From positions 132,455,151 to 132,519,150 of the forward strand of contig NC_092806.1 of NCBI RefSeq assembly GCF_040954645.1: a stretch of 64,000 nt of DNA, written 5' to 3'. Of the stretch, positions 58,040 to 64,000 are shown piece by piece. Each line of letters begins with the position of its first letter. Within the stretch, counting starts at the first letter, position 1. The notes under the pieces were generated by a model. That model did no database searches. It was not told the origin of the DNA and was given only the letters and a program-made list of their open reading frames with translations. A program made the translations under genes and the position numbers. The stretch comes from Diabrotica undecimpunctata. Lineage: Eukaryota; Arthropoda; Insecta; Coleoptera; Chrysomelidae.

Positions 58040-58424
58040 AAGCCAAAACAACAATTAAAGTATATGAAGGAACAAAATCAATACAAATAAATAGAGGCGT
58101 GAGACTCTGAAACTTTTCAATCAGGCTTTGGAAGATATTTTTAAGGAATTGGAAGATTAGAATGGGAAGAAAAAGGTATAAAAATTTGTGGACAACACTT
58201 GAACCACCTAAGGTAGGCTGATGACATCGCATTGATAACCGATAAAAAAGAAGAATTATTTGAAATGGTGAAAGAACTGGACGTAGAAGCTGGAAAAATT
58301 GGCCTTAATCTGAATTGGCAAAACCAAACAGCAGAGATAAAAAGACGAGTTAGACAGAGAAAAATGGAAAAGGATTGGGGAGGCCTATGTCCAAAGATAG
58401 ACCGAAGAAGGCTAATTAGATAGA
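57126..58424 (+). pseudogene. RTE (BovB-like) RT with a TA array inside it
   Basis: The frame 57126-57734 holds the linker and start of RT (KEMKNNKSPGKDGITAEMLKYGG, VTIILHKKGDKADI). A shift leads to YKLLTKILNNRLTTKFDGYQSKEEAGFRKGFSTSDHLLSMKIL and YIAFIDLNIG (first catalytic Asp motif, broken). A TA array follows, then KEAKTTIKVYEGTKSIQINRGVR and broken FNQALEDIFKELDWE-like and HLRYADDIALITDKKEEL-like pieces. After an internal deletion the RTE end DREKWKRIGEAYVQR lies near 58347-58395, followed by a short GATA-type tail. It is related to the frame at 25.44-26.96 kb but clearly a different family. Inactive. Confidence 0.75.
57986..58036. repeat. TA dinucleotide microsatellite inside an RT gene, ~51 bp
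   Basis: Pure alternating TA located where the RT would read NIY-EA (Tyr-Ile codons TAT ATA), so it may have grown in place from such codons. Confidence 0.9.
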
Positions 58425-58429
58425 TAGAA

Positions 58430-59410
58430 TTAGATCTACTTTATAAAGGGTCATGTTGCTACATATTCCTGTTATAGACTCTGATTTAAATGGGTTTTTT
58501 GCTTTCAAATTTGACCAATCGAGTTTTGGAAATACCCGTTACGGAAATCTTGACATTGTTTTTTTCTACATGTCTTGATCAGCCCAACCTAAGTCTTAGG
58601 ATTGTCACTTCCATCACTTCCAGTTTCAGTCTTTTCTTCTCAATGGCACCAAAGTCTCTATCCACTGCAACCATATTGCAATGTATTTAAAGATGTTTCT
58701 TTTGCATAACTGGTCTAGGTAAGTAAAAAGAATTCGATTTCTGTTTTGGCTAAATGCGTTGTCACAAAAAAATTTTAAATTTGTTTGCAGCAAATCGTTG
58801 TGTTTTTCAATATAATCATTCAAACTGGTTGTAACCTAATTTGGCCCTTTGTGGGCAAAATTTCATGCCAAGGCAGATTCTTTTCATAATCAAAACATAT
58901 AGGTAATCATTTCAGAAGAATCAGTTGATTTTTGAACTTTAATTTTTGTATTTTAAATGCATCTGCTTTTCTAAGTTGAATATCCTTATCCCTTATAAAA
59001 GTATTTAAGATTTCCTCATTAGATTCCAGTTCAGCTTGCCTTATACTAACTGGGCTATTTGTAAAGTTGTTGCATATATCCTTTCTTATATATCCAAATG
59101 AAATATTAAATTATTCATTTAAATATCTTTGCAAAAATCCCATATGAAACTTTATTATTGGAAAGTGTAACAAAATTTTCATGCAGTTTACTAATTGATA
59201 GATTAGGGTTCAGGTATTTTCTATTACGGCTATCAGATCTTGTATAGTGGGATTTTTGAGCTGGTAATTCAGCAACAAATTTTCTGATATTTCCAAGAGA
59301 TTCTTGTAGTGTTCTGTTTGGCCTAGTCGCATGACTTCCTTTATTGTTTATTGGATGAGATGCAGTTCTACCCTTATTGTCTAATCTAGATTTAAAAATA
59401 TAGGCTCATA
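58430..59410 (-). pseudogene. Unidentified insect repeat protein with FCDN-QNRN motif
   Basis: Minus-strand translation from about 59400 gives, in pieces, RTLQESLGNIRKFVAELPAQKSHYTRSDSRNRKYL, NPNLSISKLHENFVTL, an NISFGYIRKDICNNF-like segment, QAELESNEEILNTFI, ICFDYEKNLPWHE, and an open frame 58823-58626 with LKFFCDNAFSQNRNRILFTYLDQLC. It resembles a multi-copy insect gene family, perhaps transposon-borne, that I remember by its FCD-C-GQN-N motif, but I cannot name it. Stops and shifts throughout. Confidence 0.4.
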
Positions 59411-59424
59411 GCCGGGCTCATCTA

Positions 59425-60410
59425 AAAACACAATATAGAGTCGCTAGCAACAGAGAGTACAAAACTCCTTTATGAGAACAGGATTACCAGCAAACTAAAA
59501 GAAATCGAGTTACAACCAGAATGGGGAATAGAAGATACTTGGCAAAAAATCAGAAAATGCATCAACTATGCAGCAGAAGAAGCAATTGGAAAGCGAAAAA
59601 TTAACACGAGGGCGATAAACCACACCAAATCGTGATTTTGTCAAGAGATAAAAGAACTCTCTGAATTAATACGCAAATGCTACCTGAGATTTAGAAGCAC
59701 ACAATCGGAAGAAGCTCTCACAGAATATGTCCAAGTAAGAAACGAAGTAAACGCAAGAATAAAATCAATCTACAGAGAACATTGGGCTAAATTCACCAGC
59801 GACATCGACTACGACCTAGATGGTGCCCAAAAGAAAGTATGGAAAATGCTTCGGAACAGGAAAAAACCAGTTAACGAGTTCGTGCAGACCAAAGGAGTAC
59901 CTATAGAGACATGGCAACAGCATTTTAAGGAGCTATATGACGCTGAAGAAACGCTGAATATAAACGAATATTAAGCAGATATAAGTGCTAAAATCAATAA
60001 CGAAGAGGTAGAATCAAAGATCAAGAAGCTAAAAAACAGAAAATCACCTGGAACAGATGGTATACCCAATGAACTCTTAAAATATGAAGGCCCTGAACTT
60101 GCAAGTAAACTGTCACAACTATTTATCAAAATCCTTAACGATACAGAAACACCAGAGGAATGGCATAAGAGCATCACAATCCCCATATTTAAAAAAGGAC
60201 AAAAACTTGCCCACAAAACTACAGAGGAATAACTCTTAAATACAACGATAAAACTTTTCACGAGTATTCTTAAAGACAAATTGGAAAGGCAAAGCACTTG
60301 TGCTGAAGAACAACAAGGTTTTACAAGAGGGCGGTCTATAACAGATGCAGTATTCATAATAAAACAAATAAAAGAAAAAGCTGTAGAGTTCGGCATGCCA
60401 GCGTATATTT
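59425..60410 (+). pseudogene. Non-LTR retrotransposon, linker and start of RT
   Basis: The plus strand is almost open, reading ITSKLKEIELQPEWGIEDTWQKIRKCINYAAEEAIGK, CYLRFRSTQSEEALTEYVQVRNEVNARIKSIYREHWAKF and KKVWKMLRNRKKPVNEFVQ, WQQHFKELYDAEE. RT starts KIKKLKNRKSPGTDGIPNELLKYEG, followed by EEWHKSITIPIFKKGQK and QQGFTRGRSITDAVFIIKQI. Stops occur near 59630, 59971 and 60229. It is cut off just before the first catalytic Asp (GMPAYI). A separate family from the others in the window. Confidence 0.75.
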
Positions 60411-60438
60411 GAATGATATTAATGATTGTATAAATGAA

Positions 60439-60639
60439 TTAAGATGAACAATAACTTCTTGTAACTCGTTGGTCTTGCATGAACATTCCGGTAATACTAT
60501 TGAATTTGTTTCTCACGGCATTTTGTATTTTATCAGCTTCATCCAAAGCTTTAAGCCGCTGTCCATTTATTTGGAAAAATAGGTGTAAGTTATGTTTTTT
60601 TCCTTTGAACTTCCTGCCTTTTCTTTCTATGTGTTTCAA
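60439..60639 (-). other. Short open frame, unidentified
   Basis: Codes 66 residues, rich in Lys/Arg/Asn: IERKGRKFKGKKHNLHLFF, then GQRLKALDEADKIQNAVRNKF. The frame extends upstream without ATG to about 60665. It has the look of real protein sequence, but neither a family nor a promoter is recognised. Confidence 0.3.
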
Positions 60640-60665
60640 CTTCGGCTGACGTGATGCAGTTTGCT

Positions 60666-61644
60666 ATAAAATATTGCATCTTTTCATGACTTATCAATAG
60701 CACCTACGCAGTATATTGATAAAGAGGACTTAAGTTTCATAAATCGTTTTTATGCGACAAAACTACAAAAATAGCTTTCGGTATAATGGATTTAAGTTAA
60801 ATAATGTTCGTTTGTTTAAACAAAAATAGTTTAATCTAACTTATGTTCGTTGAACCAGTCTTAGTATTAACCTTATATTTTAAGATAGACTTAATTCTTT
60901 TCTACCACAACGAGCTTCTTCAAAATTTACGACCAGATGCGTAGATAACTCATTTTGGCCAAAAATATGCTTAATTTCTTTTGGCCTAACACTAGAGATA
61001 TAATAAATATAATCATAACTACACCTCATTCAAATTCGACGTGCAGTAAAAGTAAACAAAACCAGGCTATGCTACGTAAGACTCCATAGGCGTGCGGTTT
61101 TGCTTTCATATTTCCTATTTCTTATCAAATTAATAAAACAGTATGTACAATTAAAGATTTGTTTACTATGAACAATGAAGATAAAATATGCAATGTTAGT
61201 ATTATTTTCAAGGAAATTCAAAATTAGCTTCACTACTGTAAAATAAAAAGAAACTTATGGTTTGACAAAAATAATAAAGCAGTAATTGCAACGTTGTTTT
61301 GACACTTAAACGATCGAAATCGAAACATCAAATACACTTATTTTTTAAAGTAAATTGTGTGTTAGTTCGCATCAAAAGTAGTAACTTATTATTATGTTTT
61401 CAGTTTTTATTTGAAAAACAATAAAACTCACGTGATCCAGATTACAAATGTTACCAGAAATTGAAATCTCATTTTACATAAATTTCGTAAATTTGAATAC
61501 AGATATACCTTAACTTAAAATGTTTTCATAAACGAAAATTTTGTGTTAAAAAAAAATAAGGTATTGCACTTGGAGAAGTGCCGCCAGAAGTAAAAACTTC
61601 TTAAATTGCGTTGAAATTATGAGTATCAATATCTAAGAGCTTCC
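60666..61644. other. Unassigned AT-rich DNA
   Basis: No recognisable feature. Confidence 0.35.
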
Positions 61645-61828
61645 GGTTTAAACGGGGCTGCCAGTCATGAACTGAGCTCTTAATCGCACCCCATTCGTTT
61701 TTTAAGGAAAACGAAGTTTCAAACAAAAACCTATGCAAATGTCCGAGAAAATCATTCGTCAAAAATAAAAACATTCTACATATCTGACTAATAAATAAAA
61801 CAAAAAACTCACAGTGTAAATTAATATT

Positions 61829-62514
61829 TTATTCAGAATCAGAGTCTGACGTGCTGCTCTCATTACCTACGTTAATTATCAGTGGTTCAACTTGAGTCTC
61901 AATGATATTGTCAAGATCCCACATCTTTTGTTCGACTTTCTGCTGAACATGCTGTATACATTTTTGCCATTTGGCAGATGTAATACGCGTAATTCCTTCA
62001 TGAAAAAGATTTTTCATATCTGAAAATTTAAACGAAGTATTCTTCTCTGCAATATAATTTTTTAAATCTGCCCAAATTAACTCAATCGGATTAAGTTCGC
62101 AGTGGTATGGCGGAAGCCTCAATACTATCTGATTTTTTTCTTTAGCCATTTCATCTACAATATACTTAGTATATTCTTTTTTATGCTTATTTACAATAGC
62201 CAAAAGCTCAACTTTTAGAAGCGAGTTGTCAAAATTTATATTTTTTGATTGTAGCCAATTTTGAATGTCCACTTTCTTCGACGCGGTTGTCGGTATTTTT
62301 TCCACTCTTCTTGAGTGGTACGGTGCATTGTCTAAAACAATAACTGAATTTTTGTCCAATTTTTCTAATATCGAAAAGAACCACTTTTCAAATGACTCGC
62401 CAATCATCTCTTCATGGTAGTCGCCAGATTTTTTTGACTCGAAAGCCCATAAAGCATCAGGAACAAACCCGTCCTTACTACCAATGTGACAAATGATTAA
62501 CCTCTTTCCTTTAC
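61829..62514 (-). CDS. DD82E transposase, exon 2
   Basis: From the acceptor at 62515-62516 the frame reads KGKRLIICHIGSKDGFVPDALWAF, then SVIVLDNAPYHSRR (second catalytic Asp), an 80-residue helical insertion with KKVDIQNWLQSKNI, and LPPYHCELNPIELIWADLKNYI (catalytic Glu in NPIE). The C-terminus is acidic/Ser-rich (SSTSDSDSE) and ends at 61829. The frame is open upstream to 62599 only because the intron happens to lack stops there. No mutation was seen in this exon. It acts on the inverted ends of the element (cut and paste at TA sites). Confidence 0.8.
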
Positions 62515-62811
62515 CTAAAAATAAAGCGATTTTGAATTTACTCTTGAACTGGAAATTAACTACTATAGTAAATGCAAGACATTTATCATTACACTTCATT
62601 ACCTTAAAACATATGATACTGTCTTACATTATCTATAAACGATAACGAAGAATAATTTTTAACTTCATAACTTCGTATCTTTAAAGTGAAACCGACTGTT
62701 ACCATTATTTACGGATATAATGCAGTAACATACGTTCTAATGAGATGATGTGCAACGAAATTTGTTTTGCAGTTACTGGATGTAAAACTTTCAACAGACA
62801 TTTAAACGTAC
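62515..62811 (-). other. Probable 297-bp intron in the transposase gene
   Basis: Donor CAG|GTACGT at 62811 and acceptor TTTTTAG at 62515. Joining the exons keeps frame and turns ...NPSG into KGKRLII, where related transposases are continuous. Unspliced reading inserts non-conserved residues and a stop at 62705-62707. Confidence 0.65.
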
Positions 62812-63140
62812 CTGATGGATTTTTTAATCCAGTCGACAAACCATCTAGAAAGGCTTGCCTCGAAGAAACGATAGACTTATTGACCCAAACTTTAGATTTC
62901 GTATGTCCAGCATTAACCCACGTCTCATCTAGGTAATATATCTTACGACCATCATTTCGGTAAGCTTTAATTTTCTTTAAATATTCCCTCCTCCACAAAA
63001 CAATCTCATCTTTTTCTAACAACATGCTCTGTCTTTCTCGTTTTTGATACTTAAAATTAAGTGTCTTAAGAACTTTATAAAATGTTGTTCTTTTAAAATT
63101 AGGCAGATCATTATCCTCATTAACTTCTCTTAAAACTTCA
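62812..63140 (-). CDS. DD82E transposase, upstream exon
   Basis: The minus-strand frame from just after a TGA near 63141-63145 reads NEVLREVNEDNDLPNFKRTTFYKVLKTLNFKYQKRERQ (second helix-turn-helix part), then IYYLDETWVNAGHTKSKVWV (first catalytic Asp) and SSRQAFLDGLSTGLKNPSG, ending at the donor. The N-terminal DNA-binding region is not complete: upstream residues need another exon or are lost. If the TGA is in intron sequence, the gene could still be functional; otherwise it is broken. Confidence 0.7.
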
Positions 63141-63530
63141 TTTCATTTGCTATGTCGCATGTTAGGATTCGATCAGTTGTTTATTTTGAACTCAGCCAGA
63201 GGCATTCCTTAAGTCAATAAATCAAAATTTTTCTATAGTAAATTTATTTTCATTCATAGTGCCCTATGATATCTCGTACGTTACTATACGTTCTATATAA
63301 TCAAGATCCTGTGTAGTGCCATTTTGGTAGTCGCCATGTTTTTTTCGCCTTAATATATTCGTTATATATTCCCCGTTTAATAAATATCGACAACCGAGTT
63401 AAAGAAAGCGGATATTCAAGATTTTTCTGACCTTTGCATAGGTTTTTGCTTTGAAATTTCGTTTTCCTTAAACCAACGAATGGAGTGCCATTAAGAGCTC
63501 AGTTCACGAGTGGCAACTCTGTTTCAACCT

Positions 63531-64000
63531 TAAATATTACGTTTAATTTTAAAACATTTTTACAAATTTAATGTAATTGTATTCTAATTCCGTGCATTAC
63601 AATAACGGATTCACATTATTATGTTGTTGGAAAACCTGATTCTAACATGTTTATTCAGTTATTTTCAGTTCTGTTATTTCTGTAAACAAAAAATTTATAT
63701 GAATAAATTCAAGTACGTAAATCCAGCACGCTCTAGGTAAGACATTAAAGACCCAGGTAGCAGTGGCCCAACTAAGTTAAATTAAATCCTTCCGCGTACA
63801 ATGACTATAAATCATACAGGCGACCGCAACTTATGCTAAGATGTCTACTTCATATTTTCATATGTATTTCATAATACAGGAAAATATAGGTTTATACATC
63901 GTTAAAATCATGATGTGGGAGTGTCCCTCGTAACATTCATACTGTTGACGGTTTATTTATACTTACTGCAGCTCTATCTTATATTTAGTGTAGAAATGTT
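63531..64000. other. Unassigned AT-rich DNA
   Basis: Nothing recognised. Confidence 0.35.

Larger units (their letters stand above)
61645..63530 (-). mobile_element. IS630-Tc1-mariner element, DD82E (Sailor-like) spacing
   Basis: Ends are ~106-110-bp imperfect inverted repeats, 61645-61750 and 63421-63530. They share GTGAACTGAGCTCTTAAT-like, TTTAAGGAAAACGAA and CAAAAACCTATGCAAA segments. Between them lies a minus-strand transposase in two exons. The second catalytic Asp and the Glu are separated by exactly 82 residues, the spacing named DD82E (Sailor) as I recall it. The TA target duplication could not be placed because the outermost bases of the repeats are not conserved. Total 1.9 kb. Confidence 0.8.

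Overview
The window looks like intergenic chromosomal DNA from an insect. The reasons are its high A+T content and its mix of degraded mobile elements: RTE-type non-LTR retrotransposons with GAA/CTT tails, Jockey-type elements with RNase H, piggyBac, pogo, PIF/Harbinger, IS630-Tc1-mariner, Helitron and an errantivirus-like Ty3/gypsy element. A large repeat-rich beetle genome would fit, but species cannot be fixed from the sequence. I found no host protein gene I could defend, and no rRNA, tRNA or CRISPR array.

Layout. 1-9.4 kb: RTE and Jockey-type remnants with unassigned AT-rich DNA, plus one hammerhead ribozyme. 10.1-12.1 kb: piggyBac pseudogene. 12.9-18.8 kb: mosaic of RTE fragments, including one with endonuclease plus RT that is interrupted by a second, opposite-strand RTE with an uninterrupted RT frame. 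19.6-21.9 kb: internally deleted piggyBac and a Penelope-like fragment. 22.25-27.18 kb: a three-level nest in which a pogo-like element holds a Harbinger element, which holds a recent RTE insertion with an 11-bp duplication. 28.7-38.0 kb: several non-LTR fragments, a Helitron helicase remnant, a second hammerhead and an RTE-in-RTE insertion. 38.2 kb: pogo fragment. 39.6-43.8 kb: a second three-level nest (55-bp inverted repeats, then a CR1/Jockey-like element, then a 2.4-kb foldback carrying a hammerhead). 46-47 kb: TA arrays, a retrotransposon 3' end and a decayed hammerhead. 47.2-57.0 kb: an intron-containing piggyBac pseudogene with a 7.7-kb gypsy/errantivirus-like provirus inserted just upstream of its start codon. 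57.1-60.4 kb: RTE and other non-LTR fragments. 61.6-63.5 kb: an IS630-Tc1-mariner element whose catalytic spacing counts as DD82E and whose transposase appears to have a 297-bp intron.

How the parts relate. These are layers of parasitic DNA, not a cooperating gene set. The youngest visible events are the gypsy element (two 336-bp LTRs identical by eye) and the two RTE copies with uninterrupted 505-codon RT frames. The most unusual signal is a series of hammerhead ribozyme cores at separate loci (4.77, 34.43 and 43.01 kb, plus a decayed one at 46.75 kb). Each has a very short palindromic helix III, the form known from Penelope-like retroelements, and at least one sits inside a noncoding foldback element. 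All calls come from reading sequence, translation and base pairing by hand. No database search was run.
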